In this document: positions 10,868 to 21,998 of the stretch, in pieces
Position numbering within the stretch: position 1 is the stretch's first letter
Layout: the number at the start of each line of letters is the position of its first letter
Assembly: GCA_014904985.1 (NCBI GenBank)
Contig: MU129203.1
Location: forward strand, 1-53,710
DNA: 53,710 nucleotides
Source: Hydnum rufescens UP504
Taxonomy: Eukaryota; Basidiomycota; Agaricomycetes; Cantharellales; Hydnaceae
Direction of reading: 5' to 3'
Notes under the pieces: generated by a model
Database searches by the model: none
The model's input: only the letters and a program-made list of their open reading frames with translations
What the model was told of the DNA's origin: nothing
Position numbers and translations under genes: made by a program

Positions 10868-12157
10868 ATGGCCAGAGTAGCAAATCCACAAGCTATGCCT
10901 TAGCCTACTGGTAGAGATGCTCCGCATTTTAAGGGAAAACGTCTTGACAACTTCCTCCTTGACTACGAAGCTTGCTGCAATGATGCCCTCTACGATGACC
11001 ACAAGAAGTGCAAGAACATTATACGATTCTGCAGCAACAAAGAAGCTGAACTTCTCAAGAATCTCCCAGAAGTTAAGAACCCAACAACCTTTGAAGCCCT
11101 GGCTACACGTCTCAGGAAACTTTATGGGCAGACAGACAGGCGACAACGATACACTCAAGAACGACTAGCAGACTTCTGCCAACAGAAGAGAACGATTGTC
11201 AACAAGGCAGACCTGGATGAATACTATCGCGAATTTATCACTCAAGTGCAGTGTCTTGATGAAAAGAAAGTCCTAGCCAAACGAGACTGAGATGACCTTT
11301 TCTGGCAAGGGATTCCACGACGTCTCCAGAAGATCGTACTCCCATTGTTTCGCTATGTCCCAGGATTCAATGACACAAAACCTTTGGACTGCACAACAGC
11401 CTATGACACTATGAAGACCATACTCAAAGAGGATCTCTATTACAACTTCAGACATCTCAACAAGGATAGACCACGAACCACAACAAAGGCCAAGAAGTCT
11501 AAACCTAGGATCAGTTATTACAAATCGCATGGCAGATATAGCGACTCCTCAGATGAATCAGAAGCCTCAGAAAGTGCAGAGGAAGACAGCAGCTCTGATA
11601 GCGAAAGTGAAGAAGAACCAGTGGCCATATCACCTTCCTCCATTAAAAAGGTCTCCACCAAATCGAAGCCTATAGTCATCCCATCACTTCGCAATGTGAC
11701 AGAACAAATCAGCGACCTCACACAATCCTTCAACGAAATGAAAATCTACATGGCACAGTCACAGCAGAATGGGCAAGCTCCTAGTCCTTATATGCAGCCC
11801 ACCCATCCAGAAATGCAGATACAAGGAAGTCCAGCTACCTATCCAAACAATCAGCCACTCGGACCTAATCATACCCAAGGTCCCAACATGTCTGCTGGTG
11901 CAACTCTCTGTTGGTTCTGTGACAAGACTGGAGCACATAACATTGGAATGAAGAACTGCCCAGATGCTCAGGCTATGGTTTGACAAGGCATCATCAAGTA
12001 CTCTATCAAAGGAAGGCTTGTGAAGATGGATGACACCCAATTGCCATGAGGAATAGCAGGAAAGGGAGGAATCAAACAAGCCATTGTGGACGACATTCAA
12101 ACGGATCAGAGAGGAATCTTCTCATCAACGAACCACTGGAGCAATCAGTATTGTTGA
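10868..12157 (+). pseudogene. gag: Element A gag (capsid and zinc knuckle), broken
   Basis: The ATG at 10868 opens one frame that holds to about 12155. It starts MARVANPQAMP, then GRDAPHFKGKRLDNFLLDYE, a region similar in position and sequence to the minus-strand gag of element D. It continues through an acidic, Ser-rich linker (SDSSDESEASES) to a zinc knuckle at about 11911-11961, spaced C-X2-C-X5-H-X6-C (CWFCDKTGAHNIGMKNC). Retroviral-type knuckles are C-X2-C-X4-H-X4-C. Stops: TAG at 10901, TGA at 11288, 11981 and about 12047. Confidence 0.8.
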
Positions 12158-12159
12158 CA

Positions 12160-13971
12160 AAAATGGATGCTCTCCCTTCACAACACACTTCATATGCGAT
12201 AGCAGCAGGCCCATTTATATCTGCACCAGCTGTCAAGATGAACAAACCTGATTATCGTCATAACCCAATGGGAGATAGAACCAATCAACGTCCTAAAAAT
12301 CGAATGTATGTTGATGTGCCTCTGCGTGGCCCAACACAAGACAAACCTCCTGTTAACCAGCCAGACTCATTACCAATGAACCCAGAACCAGTGCAACCAG
12401 CTCCAGAAAATCCTCTGCGACCAAGTTATCCACCTGGAATACTGCCTTCTCAGTTCTGAATGAACCTGCTGCAGAGAAACCTGCTCATCAAAGACCTCAT
12501 CCTCCTCAAACCAATCCCCAAGAAGAAATGATAGACATCGAAATAGCTCAGACCAGAAAAACGAATCCCAAGAATCCTCCAACATATCGTTTTACCACAG
12601 ACTTTCAGGATGCCTGTGAAGACAAGGAGATAGCAAAGAAGGTGCTAAACCAAACAGTCGAAATAACTCTTGGAGACTTCCTTGGAACAGCCCATGGACC
12701 TGCCAAAATACTTGCAGCTGGACTAAAGCTCAAACGCGAATATAATCCTAAACATCGAGAGCCACTCACAGTCAATCATGCTACTCTAAAACCGCGTTTT
12801 CCCATGATGGAAGCCTCTGACTATGACTCTGATGATGAAGCAGAATTGGAGGACTACTACGATCTTATGATGACCAAAGACCTTGATGAAGAGCCATATC
12901 CACAACAATCACAAAATCATCATCGAGCACAAGTAAATCTCGTAGGAATCCTTGGACCAAACCCCTTATTCGCTATGGACACAGGAAAGATTGCAGCCAA
13001 GGCCACAGGACAAAATGGAACTAAAGACGTTGTACTCATGATCGACACTGGATCCGAATTAAACCTCATCTCCCAGGAAGTTCAGCAGAGGTTAAACATC
13101 CCAATAGACTATGATGGACAAAACTGGTCATTGCAAGGAATCAACAGTGGACCTGAACCCCTAGTTGGATGCTGTCGAAATGTCCCAATCGAAATAGGAG
13201 GAATACGATTCGATCATCACTTCTTTGTCAAAAAGGGAAGCTTCGAAGGCCATGATATACTCCTTGGACAACCCTGGCTGGTAGGAGTTGGTGCCCAAAT
13301 CAAATACGAAGGAGCTACAAACGGAATCCATGGAATGGACATTCAAGTCTATGAAAAAGGGAACCCATCAGGATCATCAGTCTCTCTCCATGCCCTTATG
13401 AATGAATCCAGAGAACAGGATAAACTCGTTCTTGCAGCAGCAGTGATACCACCAGATGAATGGCCTCCAGATACAAGCAAACCAAGGTCCAACACAGCCG
13501 CAATATCGATATAAAACAAATGGAGTATCATTGGTTCGAACTGCACCCAAACCCCCACTACAAAATTACGAATACTATCACACAGAGGCAACCCCATCTG
13601 ACCAATCATTACAAGGAAACTCGCCATTTGTTCCAATGTTTGGCAGGGAATTGTCAGAGGCCTTATGACTCCCAGAAACGTGCACAAAGGATTTCAGTCC
13701 AAGCATGAACAAGTACCTCATGGATGCTGTCATAAACAAGGAAAGCGTATCTGCACGGTATCTTCACGAAACTTGGAAATCGTCCTCCGCAGCATCAGGA
13801 AATCAGCTTGAGGATAACCTTGTGCGCGTTTACAACAAATTGAAGCCAACCCTCGTCAACAAATATCCCGAAAAAGCGGAAAACTTCAGCTATCGCATTG
13901 GCCAGGTCATCAGGAATGCAAAGAAGACAAAGTACAAGACTGTGGATAAGAAGAAAAATCCAATACCCTAG
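12160..13971 (+). pseudogene. Element A linker, aspartic protease and connecting region
   Basis: A Pro-rich linker (12160-12459) moves by frameshift into the frame at 12528-13514. There the retropepsin active site is VLMIDTGSELNLIS, and the typical flap/C-terminal block is HDILLGQPWL. A third frame (13456-13971) carries the lysine-rich link to the RT, with a TGA at about 13666. These elements are expected to make this as one polyprotein; here it needs at least two frame corrections. Confidence 0.75.
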
Positions 13972-15660
13972 GAGTTACTCGAAAACCAGTCATTCGTCTT
14001 CCCTACAAGGATCTTCCATTGATAACGCCTCTCATTCTCCCCACGCATCCCCCCAGCTTGAAAGACTTCCAGTACACCAAGAAGCTTACCCCAGAACGAG
14101 TCAAAAAGATAATCGACAATATCCCCAACGACTTCCTTTCAGAAGAAGAATTGGACTTGCTGCTCTATGTGGTTGCTCAAAGGGAAAGGGGTCTTGCATT
14201 TGACGAATCTGAACGAGGAATCTTCAAGACAGAATACTTCCCAGATTATGTTATGGAAACAGTCCCTCACATTCCATGGGAACTGCCTCCTATTCATCCA
14301 CCAAAAGCTATTGTCGCCACACTCATCAAGATGATTAAAGATCAATTGGCAGCTGGGAAGTACAAAACATCGTGGTCCTCCTATCGTTCCCAAATGTTCG
14401 CAGTAGCAAAACCTAAAGGAGGCATTCGAATCGTCCATGATTTACAACCCCTAAACGCAGTCTCAGTTAAAGACTCAGGATTGCCACCAAACATCAATGA
14501 CTTTGCAGACAGCTTTGTGGGACACTCGGTCTATATTGTCGCAGATCTCTATGCAGGATATGATGGACGACGACTGGCAGAAGAATCCCAAGAACTCACG
14601 ACAAGCGATTCACCATTGGGTCCTGTAAAGCTCACAACACTGCCCCAAGGATACACAAACTCCATGCAAGAATTCATGAAAACAGTTACACACATGATCA
14701 GGCCTATGATCCCAGATAGAGCCGAAGCCTTTGTGGATGATGTGGCAGGAAAAGGACCAAAAATGCGGTACAATGATGAACCTATCTCTGAAAACCCAAA
14801 GATTCGACGTTACATATGGGAATTCGCTCAGGTCATTGACGAATTATTCGCTACCTTCATCGAAGCTGGATGTACGGCCTCTGGATCGAAACTCGTACTC
14901 GCGACACCTCTCATACACATTGTGGGGAATGTTTGTTCAATGGAAGGAAGAAGACCCCACCATGGAATCATCACGAAAATAAAGAACTGGCCATGCCCAC
15001 TGAATGTGACACAAGTCGTGGATTCCTAGGAACAGTTGGAGTTGCTTGAAATTGGATTTGGCAATTTGCCAAAATAGCCAAACCTCTCACATTACTCACC
15101 AAGAAGACTCCCAATGAATTCGAATGGAATGATCAAGCTGAAGAAGCCATGAATCAGCTAAAAGAAGCCTCCACAAACCTTCCTGCTCGAAAATCCTTGA
15201 ACATCGACATAGCCAGAGTGTTAAAAGAAGACGAACGCACCTCGGATTATGGCCTTGTAACACTTGCAGTGGACAGCTCCATCATTGCAGTAGGCTGGAT
15301 CGAATATCAAACCTTGGAAGATGGACGTCACCCCATTGTCTTTGGATCAGTAACCAACAACTGAAGCTGAAACCAAGTATTCCCAGCCACAAATCGAATT
15401 AAAAGGGCTATTCAAGGCACTCAAAGCCCAAAGAAATGACCTCTGGGGAATCCATTTTAGAGTGGAAGTGGATGCCAAATTCCTAAAACAAACTATCAAC
15501 ACACCAGGATTACCAAATGCGGCTATGTCACGATGGATTTCCTATATCCAGCTATTCGATTTTGAATTGGTCCATGTCCCTGCAACAAAACACCAAGGTC
15601 CAGATGGATTATCCAGGCGCCCAGCACACGAAAATGACTCAACCAATTCAGAGGATGAAC
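13972..15660 (+). pseudogene. Element A reverse transcriptase and RNase H
   Basis: RT: SSYRSQMFAVAKPKGGIRIV (fingers), LQPLNAV, VYIVADLYAGYDGR (first catalytic Asp), TLPQGYTNSMQEF, and the catalytic box FVDD at 14730-14741 in place of the common YVDD/YMDD. A frameshift near 15010-15020 precedes the GFLGTVG connection motif, which has a TGA at 15047. RNase H follows: VTLAVDSSIIAVGW (first Asp), ETKYSQPQIELKGLF, and the downstream block FELVHVPATKHQGPDGLSRR. The RT resembles a Gypsy lineage known from basidiomycetes, distinct from the chromoviruses B and C. Confidence 0.82.
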
Positions 15661-15865
15661 TGGAACCAGATGAACCAGGCCATTTTATCACTGGGCCACG
15701 ATTTCTTGAAGAATATGAACACTGGGTTATGCATAGTTCCTCAGCATCCAGACTATCAGCAACAAGAATCAAAAGGGAATCCTATGAAGACATCATTGAA
15801 TTCAGGCAAAATCACACAGTACTCTCAATCAAGCCCAAGAGAATACAACAAGAAGTGGTGGATTT

Positions 15866-17534
15866 GTGGCTCTCTCCTATCAAGCCCACTCATCTGCTCA
15901 AAACCATCCCAAATCACTCTCCCAACATTCACAGTCCCAACACCCAGAAACTGATTCAGAAATTAAAGAACACCCTCACAAACTCAAGGATTCTGATGGA
16001 AAAGACTATTGGGAAAGGATTCAATACTACCTGGAACACATAAAAATACCCCCAGGAGTCAAGAACACCAAGACATTCATTCAGGCCACCAAACACTATT
16101 TTATGTATCAAGGAACCCTGTGGAGAAGACCTAGAAATGGCCAATTGCCATTAAAAGTTATCAAGAACCTGGATGATCAAGCTCGCTTATGTAAGGCTGC
16201 ACATGACGAATCAGGCCACCGCGGACGAGACCCGACTTTCAAGAAATTATCCGATAGATTCTTTTGGCCAAATATGCTATCCTATGTGGCCTGGTATTGC
16301 CAGACATGCCATGAATGCCAATTAAGGTCCACAACCCAACCAAAAATCACTTTAAGCCCAACCTACGTTAATACCATATTACGTAAATTTAATATGGACA
16401 CAGTCCATATGCTGGTATCAAACGGATTCAAATATATCATGGATCTTCGGGATGATCTCTCCGGATGGCTGGAAGCAAAAATGTTACGTAAGGCTCAAGT
16501 AAGCATGTCACCCGGTTTCTATTCGAGGATGTCATGTGCCGGTTCGGCTGCGTATTACAAATCACAACAGATAACGGAATGGAATTCGACGGACTAGTTC
16601 AAACAATGGCAGATGAATATAATGTCCCTATTAGTCTGAGCTGCCCCTTATCACCCAGAAGCAAATGGAATGATAGAACGCAGGCACAGGACCTGGATAA
16701 ACTCGCTATTTGTTGCATGCAGAGGGAACCCGAGCAAATGGTCAAACTATTTTTATTCATGCATGTGGGCGGACCGAGTGACAGTAAAACGAAACAACTG
16801 GCTACACCCCCTATTACCTACTCTATCGGAATAAATCACATGTTTCCATTTGACATTACAGATGCATCATGGTACACATTAAAATGGGGAACTAATCCAA
16901 ACCACAGAAGAACTACTAGGAATTCGCAGAATCCAATTGGCACATAGAGATGAGGATATTCAAGCTGCCTCAAATACGTCCTTCAAGCAAGAATTCAAAG
17001 CGCTCAGGATTATGCTAGACGAAATGAAAATACATTGGTCGATGGAAACTATCAACTGGGTACAATTGTGCTGGTATACAATTCGGTATTACAAATGCAA
17101 CATGGATGAAAAGGGGAAATACGGTGGATTGGGCCATACCAGAGTTCAGCATCACCACCCCCAGCGGATCCTATCAACTGGCAGAATTAGATGGGACCCC
17201 AATCAATGGAATATTTGCCGGAAATCGTTTAAAGAAATACCATATGTGCGACCAAATAGCCACAACAGACACTGCTGGAAACAAGAGCCACAGCACCATG
17301 GACCATGAATTAAATCAAAATAATATGGCAAAATATGCAAAAAATATGGACCAAGCTATAAAATATAGGGGAACAACAATTACAATGAAACAACACTTTC
17401 CGGTATCGACTTGGACCAGAAAATCAATTAAGAACCTATCTTTGGCTGCCGCCGAGAGTCACAGATTTCGTGGGGCTATTGGGAAAACAAAATTGTGGAG
17501 TGGAAATGAAGGAACCTTCTACAAGAACTCCTAG
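15866..17534 (+). pseudogene. Element A integrase, broken
   Basis: The HHCC zinc-binding part is seen in HDESGHRGRDPTF .. CQTCHECQL. The catalytic triad appears in NMDTVHML (Asp), ITTDNGMEF (Asp) and HPEANGMIERRHR (Glu), the last two in frames different from the first, so at least two indels lie between 16480 and 16680. The C-terminal part (to 17534) is patchy and I see no chromodomain, unlike in B and C. Confidence 0.78.
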
Positions 17535-18177
17535 GGAACACCTCGCAGGAGCCCCAGATCTCTGAATCCACTTACAAATCCCTGAAGAGACTCCATAAAA
17601 GGAAAATTCAATTCTCAAAAAGGAAATCCCTGAAACATTTTCTACAAGCCGCATCACAAGACTATGACTAAAACTATGAATTCAAGACGACCCTAGAGAC
17701 ACGAGGCAAAGAAAATCCTGAATTAACGCCCCTAGAGCCACGAAATGTTGAATTGCAGAATGTGCTGAAACCTATGAAAACTCTTTTCAACGTCTTAAAA
17801 AACCTGCAGCCACATCAAAATCGAATCCCCCTCTTCTTCTGGCTCCTTTCTCTATATGACTATGTGATCCTCTGTGCTCCTGACCAACTATCATGAAGTC
17901 TTAACTTAATAATATGGTGTAACGAACCCTGGCGACCCTTCATCTTCCATCTCTTCCTCATTCTCATTCCATTCGGTATCTATCATCCACACGCAACAAC
18001 TCCATTCGACCTATCGACTAAATCATATCTAAACTATGGCAAGGAATAGCAAAATAACATCAAACACAAGTATAGTAAGCCCAACGAGTATAAAAATGAC
18101 ACAACAGCTAACCAACAATATCCAAGCCCATATTTCATGCATCCTATCATACCCTGTCAAAACCATCCTGTCTCGAC
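17535..18177. other. Element A spacer between integrase and accessory ORFs
   Basis: Low in open frames. It is C/T-rich on the plus strand from 17820 to 18000. It could hold a promoter or splice acceptor for the downstream ORFs, but no clear TATA box was found. Confidence 0.4.
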
Positions 18178-19530
18178 ATGTCTGACTCCACTCATTTCAA
18201 CTTAACTGCAAGCTCTGTACAAAGCTACACATTCGAATACATCCACACGCCTGCTCCCTCTCCTACTCCACCCATGCCACTTGTAGAACTTAACCTGGAT
18301 GGCAACATCTTCCTTTCATCTCAAGTTAAAAAGGAACAAAACATAACCGACTGAGGTATGGAATGCAGGACATCCGCAAAAGACATCGCTAATGATAAAA
18401 CAGACCTTTTGGCCCAACTCTATCTCTTCTTCGCATGCTATTGTCAAGAATTACAATATCAACGAATCTTCTACCAATGCGCAACCACTTGCACCGCTCG
18501 AAACCCAGCGAACCATCGACCCTTGTCTTTCATTGCACCCCCAGACCATTAATCTCTACCCACATGCTATACTTCCTCCGTTCATTCCTCTACCCACTCA
18601 GCCCTCAAAAGAACCTGAATCAACTCAAAAGGACATCATCAGTCGCCAAGCAACCCCTACCGTGCGCAGCAATTACACGAGTCCTCAGACTCTCCCACAG
18701 GATCTCTTACCTCGAAAAGCACTTGTTCTTCGTACCATCCTTCCCATTGGTCCTATTCTCCTTCCCAGCCTCCTTGCGCACCTCACAGCCTTCGAAAAAT
18801 CAGTATACTGCGACCTGGTAAAAATGCCAACTCTTACCACGCATGGCCGTCCTATTCGACAAGTGATTATAGATCGCGAGTACAATGCAGCGCAGAAACT
18901 CAATGAGATCCAATGCGAGTATGAAGAGAAGCGAAAGGAGGATATAAAGGACAACACAGAACTACTTGACCAGTTAAGTCACACCATCGGCAATCACAAC
19001 CTGCAAATGGATTCTCTCACACCACCCCTCTCTCTTCTTTCGGCAACCCTACATCAACAAGAAGCCGACCTCAAGGCAAAAGCCAAAGACCTTGATAAAC
19101 ATGACCTCAAACTTTTACAACATGAGCAGTGTGTAACCAATTGGCGCAATCGGCTACTCTATCCATCTACGTATCACCATGTTACCCAAGTCGACTGTCT
19201 CGCTAAAATCTTTATCCAAGCAGCAGATATCGTGCGACAGCAGCATCGCTTAGACACCCTGTATACAGCATTCATCCTTCATTCGTCGTATCGCTCCCAC
19301 ACTTGCCAAGCTATCTGAATCCCTCCACACTTTGCACAATCTTGCCCCTTCCATCTCGAACTGATGACCGAGCTGTTGAATATTACAAGAAATATGTGCA
19401 TGACATTCAGTATGACTTAAAGGACGACGAATGGGCCGAATTCAAGGACACCCCAACTGCATATGAACTAATGGACCTTCCATCCAACCCAGTGACTGAC
19501 GAATCGGATGATGACACAAATGGTTGGTAG
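18178..19530 (+). pseudogene. Element A accessory ORF3: Pro-rich, coiled-coil-like protein of unknown function
   Basis: It starts MSDSTHFNLTASSVQSYTF and uses frame 1 to about 18430, frame 2 to 19318 and frame 1 again to the TAG at 19528-19530, so two indels are needed; a TGA at 18352 is the only in-frame stop before the first shift. In its intact form it would be about 450 residues. Order: Pro-rich N-terminus (PAPSPTPPMPLV), a basic linker, a charged helix likely to coil (NEIQCEYEEKRKEDI; QQEADLKAKAKDLDKHDLKL), then an acidic C-terminus (PVTDESDDDTNGW). No enzyme motif. It lies downstream of pol on the same strand. Confidence 0.55.
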
Positions 19531-19854
19531 CCTGTCACCACAACTTGTCCTCATCTTGCAGTACATATGCCTTGCCCAACGCAGTCCTCCATCCTCTCCC
19601 CTTCCTTCCCATCCTCTTTCTCTCTCTCATTAAAAACAAAAAGAAATATGTGCTCACCCCAATGTACCATCTCTCTCGCCTGAAGGAAAAACCTCCTCCT
19701 TTGCCCTGTTTTCTCTCCATGTAAAAACCTATGTTGCCTGTTGGCAAAACAATGTTCATTTCTCCTAACTCTCATTTCTCTCAAAGTCTGAAAGCCTCTA
19801 TGTCACTTGAATCCTTTTCTTAAGACTGACCTCGCCTGGTGATGTGGACTTGTC

Positions 19855-19885
19855 AAATAAAAATAAAAATAAAAATAAAATAAAT
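19855..19885 (+). repeat. (AAATA)n tract
   Basis: About five AAATA units, followed by an A-rich, G-poor stretch to about 19935. Position after ORF3 suggests a 3' untranslated or polyadenylation region. Confidence 0.7.
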
Positions 19886-20262
19886 CAAAATCAAAAGAAT
19901 AACAACAAGTCAAAAGAAAAACAAAAGAAACAAAGTCATAGTCCATATAAAAACAAAATTCCACAAGTCTGTAACAACAAAACCACACTAATTAGGAGAC
20001 TCATGACTTAACCAGTAAACAAAAACAACAGCCAATTAATCAAAAATTTGCTGAAACCAAACCCAAGACCGAACCCAAACCAAGTGCCCTGAAAATCCAA
20101 GGGTCCCCTCAAGTCTAGACTGTCTCAAATCCATTCATAAAAGCACTTCTCACACAAAATCCTCTTTCCCCATCCCATCCACTGACTCTAAAAGAACATA
20201 TGTCAAAAACAATGCGACTCATATAAATGCTTACCTAAAAAAGGGGTAGAACACCATCAAAT

Positions 20263-20625
20263 ATGCCTACAAACATACCCACCAACAGCATTTCCGAAAC
20301 TCACTCAGAACTCCCATCCAGCCCTGACGACATATACATCCTGGACGATGCAGCAGGATACATGATTTTCTTTGTACAGCATGTCAGGGACCGGAACAAT
20401 CCAATTCTAAATCTCCACATCAGACGAAGGGGTTACTTTTGCCCCAACATGACAACTGCAGTCCAAATGTATACAATTGCCTGCCTCGAATCATATTGTG
20501 TAACCCGAGAATACTCCGATGACTCCAATTTTCATGTGAAGGTGTGGATAAGAATGGCCGTATATGGGAATGTCAACAGAGACATGGTCCACCTTCCTAC
20601 ATTCACCCACTGCCCTCCCAAATAA
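20263..20625 (+). CDS. Element A accessory ORF4, 120 residues, unknown function
   Basis: Intact ATG-to-TAA frame, starting MPTNIPTNSISETHSELPSS and continuing with a hydrophobic and aromatic core (DDAAGYMIFFVQHVRDRNNP; YFCPNMTTAVQMYTIACLES). There is no signal peptide or convincing membrane helix. The next ORF begins 85 bp downstream in another frame, so these could be exons of one spliced message. I do not recognise it. Confidence 0.5.
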   Translation: MPTNIPTNSISETHSELPSSPDDIYILDDAAGYMIFFVQHVRDRNNPILNLHIRRRGYFCPNMTTAVQMYTIACLESYCVTREYSDDSNFHVKVWIRMAVYGNVNRDMVHLPTFTHCPPK

Positions 20626-20710
20626 ACCATCATTGTCGTCATTGAATTGCCTCTAAAAATAAAAATCTTCCTCTATCACAAAAATCCCAGGTGAATGAAA
20701 AACATCATAA

Positions 20711-21943
20711 ATGGAAAAGGAGAACATAAACAGCAGGTCTGGTCATGTGTCGAAACTGAACAACTGGATACAAAAGTCATCGAAAAATGCAGACCACACA
20801 CCTTCATCTGCAATTCTAAAAACTCCCACTACAACCTTGAAAAGCCATGAGTTCAACCAGTATGTAAAAACCATGATCATTAAGGACGTTCATTAAACAT
20901 TCAGGAACTCAGGCGATATCGAGAACTCAGGCAATAATTCGAATTTGATGGATCAAATTCCTCTCTCATGTCAGGACTTTCAAACATTGGGAGAAACTGA
21001 AATCGGCCTTGGAGCATTCATAACCAACTGTGACTCACACTACCTGGCACTATGTGTAGGAGAATTCAGCGTATTCTATCCTGATATCGAAAATGACACT
21101 GATCACTTCTATTATGCCTACTTAAGCCAAATATGAATCAAGGACCTCAGTTCAGACGGTCACCTTCTCGTTCAAATCCACCTCATCCTCATAGTATTTG
21201 GTGAAATGGATGACGAGTGCCCATACCCATACTTCACCCACGCAACCCCCATCATTGTTTGATCCTTTACAAAATAAAACACTGCCTCTGCCTGCACCCT
21301 GATGACATTGACATATGAGAAGATGACAGCGAAATATGAATGGAAGCAACCCTGCCAATCAATGAAGGGATCCAAATCCATGGAAAGCCTCAGCGAAATT
21401 AAAATGGACACATGATCAATTGGTCTATGGATGCAAAAGTGACATAAAAGCAAATCGAATGACTATCCTCAAGCCACGAATCAAAAAGTGTTCACCATGC
21501 CATTGGAACTTCACACAATTATATACTGGCAATTCAATTACCCATACCCCAAACCATTCACCCATCTCAAACCCCACATGATTATCTGCTATTATCCAAA
21601 TCCTCAAGTCGCATTTGATGGTGTTATAAAGACAAAAAGAGTCGACTGGACAACATACGAGTTCGGAGAACCACATAACAATTGACCCTCAATATGCCAT
21701 GATCTCGAAATTGAATTTGCTCTTCTCCTCCGTGTTCCAGAAAACATGATTGTGCCCCATCGAACCTTCTCCACGGATGCTCTTGACCTCCACCCTAATG
21801 ATATCATTCAAAACCCTTACCCAACAATAAGCGACTTCTATCACCAAATTCAAAGCATAAACTCGCAGGAAATCTTGCTTTGGTTCAAAGGATGGACATG
21901 GTGGTTCTACACAAGGAGGCATGATCAGATCTCAATTGTATAA
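20711..21943 (+). pseudogene. Element A accessory ORF5: about 410 codons in one frame with seven in-frame stops
   Basis: A single frame reads from the ATG at 20711 to the TAA at 21941, interrupted by TAA 20894, TGA 21134, TGA 21260, TAA 21275, TGA 21413, TGA 21440 and TGA 21683. Between stops the peptide is coherent and rich in aromatic residues (ENDTDHFYYAYLSQI; TIIYWQFNYPYPKPFTHLKP; LLWFKGWTWWFYTRR). No frameshift is needed over 1.2 kb, and the stops are the kinds that C-to-T change gives (CGA to TGA, CAA to TAA). I recognise no domain. Confidence 0.55.
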
Positions 21944-21998
21944 CTGTGGAAAAGGCAAACAACATTGCAAGGGGCTGCAATTAAAAGTGTTCACCATC

